Positions 26,801 to 36,183 of a stretch of DNA of 64,000 nt are shown piece by piece; positions within the stretch are counted from its first letter, which is position 1, and the number at the start of each line of letters is the position of its first letter. Below the pieces are notes generated by a model. It saw only the letters and a program-made list of their open reading frames with translations, did not search any database and had not been told where the DNA came from. This DNA comes from Terebella lapidaria. Its lineage: Eukaryota > Annelida > Polychaeta > Terebellida > Terebellidae. The stretch is taken from assembly GCA_949152475.1 (NCBI GenBank), contig OX424568.1, positions 14,545,667 to 14,609,666 on the forward strand, read 5' to 3'. A program made the position numbers and the translations under genes.

Positions 26801-26957
26801 CAAGTCTTCTCAGTTTGAGAAGTATGTCCAGTGTAACACTAGTAGCATTGTTTGAATGTCTCAGCATGCTGAGTTCTCCTCTACTGTACCTTAGTCGAGA
26901 CATGGCAGCAAAACACAAACACAGGCACAACAATGAAAAAATCAATGAACCATTCAT
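23844..26957 (-). CDS. LINE ORF2: endonuclease and reverse transcriptase
   Basis: An uninterrupted frame of 1037 codons. Residues about 87-305 form an AP-type endonuclease: LLNAQS (N93), ALTETWL (E120), YRPP (196-199), GDFN (233-236) and TDH (296-298). Reverse-transcriptase blocks follow: NYRPVSNL (591-598), LLDLSAAFD (661-669), GVPQGSVLGP (719-728) and the active-site YADD (752-755), then a C-terminal region ending in the usual KAHLFQRAF. The enzyme would nick target DNA and copy its RNA into it. The first 18 residues are hydrophobic; the Met at residue 19 (codon at 26903) is the more natural start, giving 1019 aa. All expected catalytic residues are present, so the copy looks young and potentially active. 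Confidence 0.93.
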   Translation of the reverse strand: MNGSLIFSLLCLCLCFAAMSRLRYSRGELSMLRHSNNATSVTLDILLKLRRLGICSKSPTHRGCRGGQSKARPRPPVFVNKKRDLFTSICLLNAQSVCNKTDLIVDYIMEHNIDIMALTETWLSDGDRHNQTIAGLVPTGYDLVHIPRPTTGGGVAVIHKSSLVSGPKSNYDAVTFESMICDLKYKCSVIKLAVIYRPPPSSTNNFTKSQFFTEFAEFLTDIAMCKHNLLIVGDFNIHLDIADDKDTRQLLSLLETVQMTQHCTTTTHIGGHTLDLVISRKADDIVKDVSTPCFVTDHAAVHCSLNLVKPSFPKEELVYRKTKSIDSDAFVEDIIDSPLLCSPSDDIDELVDQYNSTLADILERHAPVRTRVITSRPKAPWYNDKITALKKASRKLERKWRRTRLKSDRLLFQQGRNELHTMIRASKSEYYSELINGCKNQKSLFRIIDDLLPRKEKSKLPLHDDPVELANRFNTYFTEKIEQIRRNLHVVTGELDQSACLDLSDVSVLATFSTATEDEVLKTITESPTKSCSSDPLPTWMLKKHIKLLVPVITKVVNLSLATGVFPCSMKKALVTPLLKKPTLDPEQMKNYRPVSNLTFLSKVIERLVARRISTHMKQHRLYEPLQSAYRQFHGTETALLHVQNDMLCSLDKRRGVYLVLLDLSAAFDTVDHNILIQRLQQCGFQGVVLAWVRSYLADRSQAVIVKHTVANSIDLLFGVPQGSVLGPQLFIIYSAPVAGICKRHGLDVHLYADDTQIYLSFDVSVSGDEDVALTRVEACIEEIRVWMAQNKLKLNNEKTEFLVLSSLQQQHKITTNCITIGDCAVQAVKSARNLGVMFDNTLKMDTQVSSICSSAFYHLRNINNVRNVLSKESVKTLIHAFVTSRLDNGNSLLAGISSQQLQRLQLVQNAAARTVMHLRKSDHITQALFDLHWLPVRQRIEFKVLLLTWKALHGEAPDYLCELLTPYAPGRHLRSSTASLLRVPRTNLRSYGDRAFSVVAPKWWNGLPESLKLCSNREAFKKQLKAHLFQRAFEKL

Positions 26958-27187
26958 GGTTCAGTGATCACCATTGTCCAATCTCTCACAATTTGAAATC
27001 AGTTTGTGACTAATATTTCTATGTAAAAGATATCCAACGGTCATATATTCGATCAAATGAATCCCAGGATGTTTAGAGACATCATGGTACCAAATTCTCA
27101 CTGTAACTCGCGAAATAGCCAGAGAAATTCAAACTATGAATGAGAGTTCACAAAAGCACACTGGCAGCATAAGCGCACAATTCCGAT

Positions 27188-27510
27188 ATATGTAGTTATG
27201 CTATTTTACCCCCTAATCGTTCGTCACCATAGCGTAGACACAATGGACCGTAACTACGCAGTAATCATGGATAGTAGGCCTGGAGCCAACTGACTGTTGC
27301 AGTTTCGAGGTCTGAGACAGATGTAATGGAGACGTTGAACCTCGTATTTCTAAGGGTATCTTCAGGTAATAATTGTGGCGATTAACTTAATTGGTCTCTG
27401 TCACTTTATCTTTGAATATTGGGATCCATCTGCATCTAAGCTTCATGAATACATTAAGAGCAATATGTTATCATTTTGCAGTTATGCCGTAGAACATTTC
27501 ACATTTCATG
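27188..27510. repeat. Continuation of repeat module C after the LINE
   Basis: Picks up the module at ATATGTAGTTATGC and carries the CCTGGAGCCAACTGACTG block (27279) and AATAATTGTGG (27368). It then leads into GGATCCATCTGCATCTAAGC (27422), whose counterpart at 39652 is split by the reverse-transcriptase insertion. No gene is seen. Confidence 0.75.
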
Positions 27511-27835
27511 CTTGGACACTACATATTTGTAGGCCAGGGCCTATTTCTGAACAAGTCAGACTCAAATGGATAATTGGACAGCATGAGTTTGTACATTGGT
27601 ATCTCGGACACTGCATCGAATACCCATTCCAAGGTTATATGGTCAATATTTTGCAGAAGAATTATTTTACTCACACTGTGTCGGCATCAGCGTCCAAAAC
27701 GTTAGACTTGCAGCGTTGACAGCGACATGACATGACCCCTAAACAAATGAATTAGTTCGGTCAACGCTCTATGCCATTTGGTGGGGTGAGTAATATAGAT
27801 TTTGATATGGTATATAAACATTTGATTGAGTCAGT
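27511..27835. repeat. Module D, copy 1
   Basis: Starts at TTGGACACTACATATTTGTA and ends near TATAAACATTTGATTGAGTC (27810). It is about 95% identical by eye to 28873-29200. A 114-codon frame spans it (27375-27719) but is broken in the second copy, so it is not called a gene. Confidence 0.8.
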
Positions 27836-28680
27836 TGATGTCTTGTCAGCAAGGTTTCTGATCACAGACTAATGGGTATTATTGTGTCAAATAATCACCT
27901 CTAACGATGTGACAAGCTACCCATCGCGAGAATGGAAAATTTCAGGGGTAATATCAGGGAATTGATCTGGCAATTATAGTGCCATTGTCATCCAGACTGC
28001 CTAATATGACCACTGGGTGATTACTCCCCGCGAAATAAACGGTATACAATTGCCTGTGGAATCATCGGTGCACACACAAAATGACACCAGTCTGTAAGTA
28101 GGAGTATATGATATAATCATGGTATTGATTTACATGATTTATCGCGTGGTTATTGTCATGGAAATTCGCCACTCAAGGAAACCGCGGTACGTGTAGGACA
28201 CCGTCGGATGTCAGTTACATTCTGTATGTTTTAAAAATAAGTTACTCATAAACGAAAGCACCTTTTGATTCAATTTCGTTGCTATTATCGTGCCACGTAT
28301 ACTACTGGTTTTCTTCGCATTATGTTTTCTTGTTTTGTACGAATGTACAGATTTTGATGATGACAATTCGAATGTCTGAAATATATGCAAACTGTTTTGG
28401 TTCAAGAAACAAAACGCAAAAAAAATCCCTCGTTTTTTTTAAAAAAAGAGAAACCAAGCTCATGTTTCGCAGTGGATTCATTCTTTGTTGAAGCCATGTT
28501 TGACAGAATGGACCCAACATAACAAAGATGATTAGCGATATCATCAATAGTCAGTTTTCGTTCATATGGTAACATTTTTGGCAATCACTTATTCCGTCCC
28601 GTGAGCATTGTTATGATCATATATATTTATGAGAACGCAGAGGAACTAAAATGAAACCACAAAGTAAATCAATCTCAAAT
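27836..28680. repeat. Module H, copy 1
   Basis: Colinear with 41105-44345 after two differences are removed: 389 bp (41555-41943) present only in copy 2, and the 1977-bp element at 42254-44230. The sequence GTTCATATGGTAACA at 28562 is the empty site that dates and bounds that element. Landmarks are CAGCAAGGTTTCTGATCACAG (27846) and CAGTGGATTCATTCTTTGTT (28471). No gene is seen. Confidence 0.8.
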
Positions 28681-28872
28681 CTCAAAGGCAGCCTTAGAGC
28701 ATGTCTTTAGTTGGCACGCCACCAGCGATATAATAATACATTTTTAGAGCCCTAATTAGATGACGTTGCGCCTTTATATTGCTCACGAATGAAGTTTGAA
28801 GTATTTGAAAACCTCCAGTTCCTACAATTTTACTGTACATGGGCCATAAGTATCGAAAACATTGTGATCAAT

Positions 28873-29152
28873 GTTTGGACACTACATATTTGTAGGCCAG
28901 GGCCTATTTCTGAACAAGTCAGACTCATATGGATAATTGGACAGCATGAGTTTGTACATTGGTATCTCGGACACTGAGTCGAATACCCATTCTAAGGTTA
29001 TATGGTCAATATTTTGCAGAAAAATTATTTTACTCACACTGTGTCGGCATCAGCGTCCAAAACGTTAGACTTGCAGCGTTGACAACGACATGACCTGATC
29101 CCTAAACAAAGGAACCAGGTCGGTCAACGCTCTATGCCATTTGGTAGGGTGA
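28873..29152. repeat. Module D, copy 2
   Basis: Near-identical to 27511-27790. It runs into module E at about 29153 without a visible break. Confidence 0.8.
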
Positions 29153-30357
29153 ATAGTATAGGTTTTGATATGGTATATAAACATTTGATTGAGTCGGTTG
29201 ACTAATGACGCGTCTCTATACACATGTGTAGAATCAAGTACTTGAAATGCTATCATACTTTTGTATCAGCTGATTATTACATTTCATTCAATACATTATG
29301 ATGCTATGCAGTTTGCATGTCAATATTGATTTTATGAGAGTCTGCATCTTCCAAGTAAAGTATGGAACGCTCGACAAATGACCATGCATCAATAGCAATT
29401 CGTGTACGAGATGAACCAATCGGTCGCATTAAACACCACACCCAGTCTCGCCTGATCCAACGGTATTTATTGCAGTACCCCGAGATTTGATTTACAGTGA
29501 TTTTGACACCATCCTAAATTTCCAGGGAACGACAAATTGTCTGACTGTACATAAAACAGTTACTACACAGGGGTGTGAGGTTAACGGGAGGATTTCCATG
29601 AATAGAGGGGAAGGGTGTACATATTCGACACTGGACCTTATGCATAGCAAATTTAAACCTGTTGTCAAATCAATGCAATCAGCATATACGATCAAAGGGA
29701 ATAGAAATAAGAATGAAGTTCCTAAAACAGTTTTCAGCACTAATGAATTGTTACTTAGAGAGGCATAATAGTGTGTCAATCAGGTGGCTGTCTTTTACAT
29801 GAATGACTACCTCATGTGAAGATTCCAGGCGTTAATTTATCCATGTGCATACTTGATCATAAGTAGTGTAGATACTGTCACAATGTAGATAGTAATGTAA
29901 TGTTATAATGCAGATTGTTTCATTCATCGGTGAATCAATATTATATATCCAATTTTATGATATATCACGACAAAAAATTTTTGTATTCATGCAGTTGTTC
30001 ATGCAGTTTGTATTGCATTAAATATTTCTCGAGATGTATGGATTTTCAGATTCAGTTTATATTCTCTAAGATATATGGCTATATCGAGCACACATATGTT
30101 CTTGATAAAAGCATATCTGACATTTATGTTCTGACACAAGAACAATCAAGAAACACCATTGAACACTTCTTACAAGTGTCAAATCCATTATGTGATGTCA
30201 ATATTTAATGATTTCTTCCAGGTTTCCCTAGTTTCGCAGATGAAGAGTTGTGTGTAACGGACTAAGTATCTTCGTCGGGTTCACTTTTTTTCTGATAAAA
30301 TGGTGCTGTACTTTCTTCAAATATCTGTAGATAATACAGGGCTTATGGACGTAAATG
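29153..30357. repeat. Module E, copy 1
   Basis: Colinear with 44508-45690 and 50000-51170. Landmarks are TCTCTATACACATGTG (29212), TTTATTGCAGTACCCCGAG (29466), GGTGTGAGGTTAACGG (29571) and TGTGTAACGGACTAAGTATC (30250). A plus-strand frame near 29487-29768 is open over similar stretches in all three copies but reaches different stops, so it is not supported as a gene. Confidence 0.8.
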
Positions 30358-30716
30358 TAAGAATCAACCTATTACCACTAATAGTCAAGATTTTGATGAT
30401 GCCAACACGAACGTAATATACAACATTTTGCAATAGAAACAAAGCCCGACCAAATAGTTTCTCCAAAGACACACTGGTGTCATCAGGGGCAGACAGTGTG
30501 TTAAATGCAGTTGTTTCTACTGTACACATGATGGAAATAGTATACAACTGCCCAACAACCTATGAAAATAATTCAGAAATCTGAAACAAACCCCATGAAA
30601 TAGATATATTACAAGTAATACTAAGTACCTAATCACAAGCCAGAAGGCTACTGAGTTAATGGTATACTCGGGGACAGATTTAACGTCCACCAGCAGTGAC
30701 ACCGACTCAGTCATAT

Positions 30717-31757
30717 AAAAGGAGTTACACTATCTAAGCCCAGAATGTCCTGCAAGGCTGCTGAGCAGATTATCAGAACCGTCTTCATCTAGGGATCACT
30801 GAAGACGGATTCCCAATTGGTGTTTAGTAATTTCGTGCAATCGCTGATGTAAAGATCTTATTTCCTGTGGGATATTTTGCTTTATTATAGTCGATACAAA
30901 TTTGCAAGATTTATATGCGTCTGTATAAAATAACTGTTGCATTTCAACGTTTTGACATGTTTAAGTCATCAAACATATTAATGGAATGAGTGTCATTATA
31001 TACCAAGTTATCAGAAAAGATATTGAAGGGAAGCAGTCTTTTTGCCCGAGATTTCTATGCTAGCTGAATTTATGGTGTCAAAGTGATCAGATCAATCCTT
31101 TCTTATTTCTCGGCTTTTGTGAAGTACCACGTTCTTCATTGTCCTAAAGGAGATAATGAAGAAAATGGCACAAATCTGTGTGGGTACGTGTGACTAATCC
31201 AAGTTTCACCCTCAATGAGATACCTTTCCTTGACATCACATCTATGGCCAAATCTCAGAAATCGATATTCCCATGTAAAGTATTTTTCTTATTGTCTATG
31301 GAACATTTCTTGGCCTAGATCTGGGTAACCTCGTAGAACCCATCCAGAGCTTCCCTCGAGGGAAACATGAAGACGTTATCACCAGCAATTAGGATAGATC
31401 ACGGCACCAGCATCCAGTCTACGAGATGGTTTGGGGATAATTTGTACCAATGGAAGAAAGTGTTCTATTGTTAATTGTTCAATATTGTTGCATTCTTCAA
31501 AATGGAGTTGCAGACTAATCATTGCCAATTATGTTTGAAATTTTCCACATTTTTAAAATACTGAAAATTGTTCTAATTTTTGTGAATGTCACTTCCATTG
31601 TTAAGACATTGATCTGTAAAATCTGTCCGTTTCGATCTAATTTAAGCCTTGAACAGCATTTTCAACCTTTTGCATAATTTGTGAGTATATTCATGTGAAA
31701 ATCATAATAACCATACTAATTAATTCTCGATAATATTTGGCATAATATTGTGATTTA
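30717..31757. repeat. Repeat module C, copy V, first segment
   Basis: Begins at AGGAGTTACACTATCTAAGC (matching 13368) and runs colinear with copies I and IV up to TTTGGCATAATATTGTGATT. The module then continues at 32748, 32937, 35316 and 38874 between successive insertions. This is the most heavily invaded copy. Confidence 0.8.
30790..31400 (-). pseudogene. Broken unrecognised gene fragment, copy 3
   Basis: Equivalent of 13439-14045 and 21478-22085. The DNVFMFPSREALDGF start is intact near 31375 and the YKSCKFVST-like segment is recognisable near 30900. Small indels break every frame, for example around 30855 and 30955. Confidence 0.4.
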
Positions 31758-32747
31758 AGGATGCTTATCAGTCAGGATCCATGCCTTATCAGCAGAATTC
31801 TGGTATGTTTTGTTTGGCCTATAACTCTGCAGTTTGGGAATGGATTGCGCTGAAAATTGTTGTGTAGGTTCTATCGACGACTACAATACTTGTCCAATGG
31901 CCATATTGAAGACCCAGTCGATATTCATACAGATCCTGAACGTTATACACCGCCAATGAAATGTAACTTACATAGAAAACTGACAGCGTTTTAGGGTACA
32001 GTTTCTTGACTATGGTTAGATTACCTATCATAGAACAATAACCTACTGCCTGTTTTGGGATTTACCTAAACACTTGATGGGAGTTTGATGGTGAAAATAG
32101 CATGTTATGTACCATCCGCATTGAAAATACACTGGGCAAAAGAAATAGATTGTCAATCGTATTAATAACGTCTATATCCGTTGGCATTGTAAACTCAACC
32201 GCAAACAACATCAAGAATTCAGCGACTCTAATATTTTCTAAGTGCAGTATAGAACCAAAATCACAACAACAACTCACTCCTGAGTACAACGTTCTCGACA
32301 GCTGAGCATTGACGGTATTTGCCATACGAATAATCCGCTGATCTGTACTTAGCGCTTCACTGATCAGCAGCACAAGACATTTTTGCGGGATTGCAATAGA
32401 TATACACATTTGCGCATCAATTTGACATGATTATCGATGGATACTTAAAATTTAAGGGTAGGTTATTTATCACGGATATGTGCATTCGCTGCAGTTAAGA
32501 AACTACACCATGTTATGCTTCGTGTACGCAACGTAAGTTACATTTGTTCAAGCAACATTCAACTCCATTTATATACTAAGTTATCAATGAAATCTTCAAT
32601 CTCTTATTCAAGTCAGCTTCATAGATATATACAGAATATATATTCCAAATTTCACGAAAGTTTGTCATGAAGGGGCCGAGATATGAACCAAAACTGCACG
32701 TGGTATGAAACCATTGAAATTACGTGGATCGTGCTCGATACTCAATC
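31758..32747. other. About 0.99-kb insertion in module C
   Basis: In the other copies GATATTGTCAGTTAACCTCC is continuous (14734, 22772). Here the halves lie at about 31745-31757 and 32748, with unrelated sequence between. A minus-strand frame of 115 codons (32062-32409) starts MCISIAIPQKC and continues RIIRMANTVNAQLSRTLYSG. I recognise no family and see no terminal repeats, so the nature of the insert is unknown. Confidence 0.55.
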
Positions 32748-32834
32748 TTAACCTCCAGGGAACAAAGCGCAGTACCTGCCATCTCTTTTTAGCATATGTC
32801 ATATGGTTTCCGATTCCATATCACGGTAATTGTG

Positions 32835-32927
32835 AGTAAGGTGCGGTATTCGACTTTCACCATGGTGATCTAACCCCCCTCATTGGTTAGATAGACCCCT
32901 AGCACCAACTCAAATATACCATAGCTC
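32835..32927. mobile_element. 93-bp insertion with 9-bp target duplication
   Basis: GTAATTGTG occurs on both sides (32826-32834 and 32928-32936). The other module copies have it once, followed directly by the GCGGCTAACTATATCTG-like sequence (14813 and 22858). No terminal inverted repeat is evident. A 9-bp duplication would fit a Mutator-like MITE, but that is a guess. Confidence 0.55.
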
Positions 32928-33000
32928 GTAATTGTGCGGTTAACTATATCTGTTATTGTAATTTTAGCCCCGTTGTGCCACTGACAAGGAGCTTGTCCAC

Positions 33001-33720
33001 TTATTGCGTGGACCCTAGCTACCCAGTTAATGACGAACTGCATGTAAAATCCCGAATCTGGATTGCGCGAGTTCTCCATTCACTTATAACAAAATCATGA
33101 ACTTGCAAACATCCATTTGGCACCAGAATTTACTGTGGCGACATATAGCCATCAAGGATCACCAACCGAGACTTGGTTCTTGACTAAATATGATTAAATG
33201 ACTGATAAATGTCATTTTCAAATGTCATTTTGTGACTTATTTCTCAAAAGACAAGGTACACTCAAAACATGCCCAACGACAGGATTATTTCTTACTGCGG
33301 AAAACTAGTAATGCTAGTAAAGCTCACTGCTCGCTCGGGTGCACCAAATCCGCCTATTGTATTCCTCTCGCAGAAATTCAAGCGTATACGCATCTATTAT
33401 TGGATGGTCACACAACAAAACGTACATACCAAAAACAGCTTGTTTGTAACGGTGAAGATACGACGCCTTGTTTGTTGACGCGTGTAAAAGTGATATCCGT
33501 AATCATCAATTGTACAATTCCTGTGATACTTTTTATGGAACCATGTCTCGGTTCATCATCCACGGGTATACATATCTCTGTCAATGAAGTTTCGGGCAGA
33601 AAGGTTGGGTAGTCTTGCTGATTTTGTTACCTATATGTTTACATTATAAATGAATGGGACAGCGGCTCACTGCAGTGTTTGGTTTGTTACCCGAAGTCAA
33701 TCCTTAAACCCGCGACGACA
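33001..33720. other. Replacement/insertion of about 0.7 kb in module C
   Basis: The other copies read from GAGCTTGCCCA to AACGACRTTAYCCATATRCT in about 60 bp; here about 720 bp lie between the equivalents. Parts resemble, in inverted order, the interior of the 42254-44230 element: ATCAAGGATCACCAACCGAGAC at 33152 against GTCTCGGTTAGTAATCCTTGAT at 42923. Parts resemble it in direct order: GTTACCTATATGTTTACATT at 33626 against 43006. It may be a rearranged, non-autonomous relative of that element. Confidence 0.45.
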
Positions 33721-33734
33721 ATACCCATATACTA

Positions 33735-33935
33735 CACTGGTCAAAAAAAATAAGACTCAAGAAATATTTTTTTGAATTTTCAACCAAATTGAATTTTTTT
33801 CTCTTCTGTGTTATATCTACACTCTTATTGTTTCTTCAACTAAACTATTGGGTGTGTTTGGTTTGTCAAGATCTCTTAGTTTTTGTGCAACAGACTGGAG
33901 TGTGGGATTCCCACAAAATCACCGTTCACATGCCA
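33735..33935. repeat. Tc1-like element, left inverted repeat
   Basis: About 200 bp, imperfectly complementary to 35113-35315. The outermost 28 bp are almost identical, after which small indels and substitutions appear. Confidence 0.85.
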
Positions 33936-34005
33936 CAAATCATAAACATGTTTTTCTTCAAAAACAAACTACTTTATTGGAAAAAATAATGACTCAGATT
34001 GTTCA

Positions 34006-35201
34006 CTAGTAATGGGTAGATGCACCATTCAAGTTTACACATTCCAGACACCGTCTCCGCATCGAAACAACAGTGTTCCGGATCACCGCTCGAGGAATAT
34101 CGTTCCACTCCTCCTGGAGGGCTGTGGTTAGGGTTGCAACGTTTGTTACGGCGGGATTTCGGTTCCTGACCCTTGTCCCCAACATTGCCCAAATGTTTTC
34201 TATGGGATTAAGGTCAGGAGACATCGCTGGCCACTCTATCCGCTGAATATTGTTGTCCTCAAGGAACGTCGTAATGATCCTGGCTCTGTGTGGAGCAGCG
34301 TTGTCGTCCATAAGAAGGAACCTGTCACCCACACGGTTTCTCAATGGTAGCACAATGGTCTGAAGAACACTGTCACGGTAGTAACGTGAGTTCATGTTGC
34401 CTTGAACGATGTGCAAATCAGTTCGCTGAGTCACGGAAATTCCGGCCCACACCATTACGGATCCACCACCCCAGCGGTTAACAGAAACTGAATATTGAGG
34501 GTTGTTACGTTGTCCAACACCTCTCCACACACGTAAACCACCATCAGCATGGTCCACAGTGAAAGGGACTCATCCGTGAAGAGCACGTTGGACCACTGTG
34601 CAACGTTCCAACGAGAGCGTGCCCTGGCCCACTCAAGACGACGTCTCCTGTGATCAGCTGACATCCTTGGAACAACACGCGGTACACGAGAGTGAAGACC
34701 AACTTCTCTGAGTCTGTTACGTACAGTTTGGGAGCTGATTGTGATGCGTGTAGCTTGCCTGAACTCATTCTGGATCCGTCGTGCACTCTGGAATGGGTTT
34801 CGTCGAGCCGAAAGCGTCAGATACCGGTCATCCCCAGCAGTTGTGGCCCTTGGTCTACCAGAACCACGACGTCTGCGATAATCCTGGGTCTCCTGGAATC
34901 GTCCCCAAACATTCCTGATGCAGCTTTGACTGACCCCTAACTCGATGGCCACATCACGCTGAGTTCTGCCATCCTGGAGCATCTGACATGCTCTCGCACA
35001 CTGTACTTCACTCAAATGCACTCTAACACTTATCACACACACAACAAAGCAAAATCCCATAAAAAAATTCACTGTCAAATGCATTTTCGTGTTTTGAAGC
35101 ATTGCCCTGGGAATGCATGTGAACAGTGATTTTGTACAGAGTTTCACACTCGAGCCTGTTGAGCAAAAACCAATGAAGCATGACAAACAAAACATACCCA
35201 A
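34006..35201 (-). pseudogene. Tc1-like DD34E transposase, one frameshift
   Basis: The upstream frame (35201-34455) carries the paired helix-turn-helix region (QMLQDGRTQRDVAIELGVSQ, then a GRPR linker) and the first catalytic Asp in LFTDES. The downstream frame (34557-34006) carries the second Asp in LLMDDNAAPH and the Glu in SPDLNPIENIW. Thirty-four residues separate the last two, so the class is DD34E. The frames overlap and change at about 34565-34570, where one base seems missing just after the TDES codons. Apart from that break the gene looks complete. The real start is probably downstream of 35201, near the MHLTVNFF or MLQDG Met codons. Confidence 0.9.
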
Positions 35202-35315
35202 TAATTGAGCTCAATTATCAACAAAAGTGTACACATAACACAGAAAAATATTTTTCTCAATTTGGTTGAAAATTGTAACAAAGATTTCTTGAGTCTTATT
35301 TTTTTTTGACCAGTG
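35113..35315. repeat. Tc1-like element, right inverted repeat
   Basis: Imperfect inverted copy of 33735-33935. It ends in GACCAGTG next to the TA target duplication at 35316-35317. Confidence 0.85.
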
Positions 35316-35835
35316 TATGTCACAAACACAAATTACGGCACAACTAAGCAGCAAGTACTGAGCAAGGAAAACACACACCATGATTCTTTGTGGAAAGTGC
35401 AACTAAAAGACAGCACAGCAAACAAAACATAACAAGCATGAACTTGCGGGTGAGAATCACGCATGGACAAACTCCACCCCAGTAATAGCGGTATTAGTGT
35501 AGTGAGGAATATTTACGAGAACTGATCTCTATGAGAGAGAATTAGCTTCCGGCCAGAGAGTTACTAATATTACAATACGAGTTCACTAATTGGAATAGTA
35601 TTCATTTTTTATGATCTTTTAACCATGGAACAGTTATTTGTGTTCACTCAGCCTGAAGTATTGGTTCCGGTCTCAATTAACCTATCGCAGAACCAGCTGG
35701 TCCGAGTCTTTTTACGTCATTCTCGACGCATTCTGCAAAACGTCATTATTGGCCAAAGAGAAGTTTGCTGACGTAAAATGTGTAACACAGACAACTTTTA
35801 AGGGCTTTGGCGATATAGTCCAGTTGCCAGACAAC

Positions 35836-36183
35836 GAACCTAGAAATTGTTGAAACAGCAAGGTTTTTTGATTGATTTGCATTCATATGTGTCTCCAGGT
35901 GATTTTGAGCTTTGTTGGCACTGCGCCAACTTTGGGGAAATTTTTTTATTCGCTAATTAGCATAATAACCGCTACATATGGATAATTAGCATAACCAAAA
36001 TATAACTTTTTTAGTAATAGGCCTACAATCAAGTGTGATAGCACTTTTCTACACAAGTCTGACCCAAGGAATTCATTTCTGGTGATTTTTTTGCGATCCA
36101 AGGTCAAGGTCACCGTATAAGATCGAGGTCAAGGTCAGTTTTCACATAAAATTGTCACAATTCCCGGTTTTAGGGGATATGGA
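35836..36183. repeat. Foldback element, left arm
   Basis: Begins GAACCTAGAAATTGTTGAAA and runs to AGGGGATATGG. Its reverse complement, with about 10-15% mismatch by eye, is 38489-38835. The arm includes GCTAATTAGCATAATAACCG and a repeated GGTCAAGGTCA motif. Confidence 0.88.

Larger units (their letters stand above)
23781..27184 (-). mobile_element. L2/CR1-like non-LTR retrotransposon (LINE)
   Basis: The insertion interrupts a repeat module between AACATTAGAT (23771-23780) and ATATGTAGTT (27188 on). The unbroken version AACATTAGATATATGTAGTT is at 39301-39320. The repeated GAT at the junctions is at most a 3-bp target duplication. The 3' end on the minus strand is an (ATT)n tail (23781-23814) preceded by a GGCGCC-containing segment, typical of L2/CR1-type elements. 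One long ORF fills the element, with about 230 bp of 5' leader. No separate ORF1 is visible, so the copy may be 5' truncated upstream of ORF2 or of a one-ORF type. Confidence 0.85.
33735..35315 (-). mobile_element. Tc1/mariner-superfamily transposon
   Basis: Both ends read CACTGGTCAAAAAAAA inwards, followed by TAAGACTCAAGAAAT, and are flanked by TA (33733-33734 and 35316-35317). The uninterrupted paralogue CATATACTATGTCAC near 22989 shows that TA was duplicated on insertion. Imperfect inverted repeats extend about 200 bp inwards, to the AAAATCACYGTTCACATGC strings near 33915 and 35115. The single gene inside encodes a DD34E transposase with one reading-frame break. Length is 1581 bp, normal for Tc1 elements. 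Confidence 0.93.

Noticed and set aside
26904..26957. Hydrophobic first 18 residues of the LINE ORF as a signal peptide
   Set aside because: Reverse-transcriptase proteins are not secreted; the next Met is the more likely start and the upstream codons are probably leader sequence.
26659..26967. Plus-strand 102-codon frame, and similar frames at 24496, 25285 and 25918
   Set aside because: Antisense shadows of the LINE ORF.
32062..32409. Minus-strand 115-codon frame inside the 0.99-kb insertion
   Set aside because: Protein-like composition but no motif I know; left inside the insertion entry instead of being called a gene.
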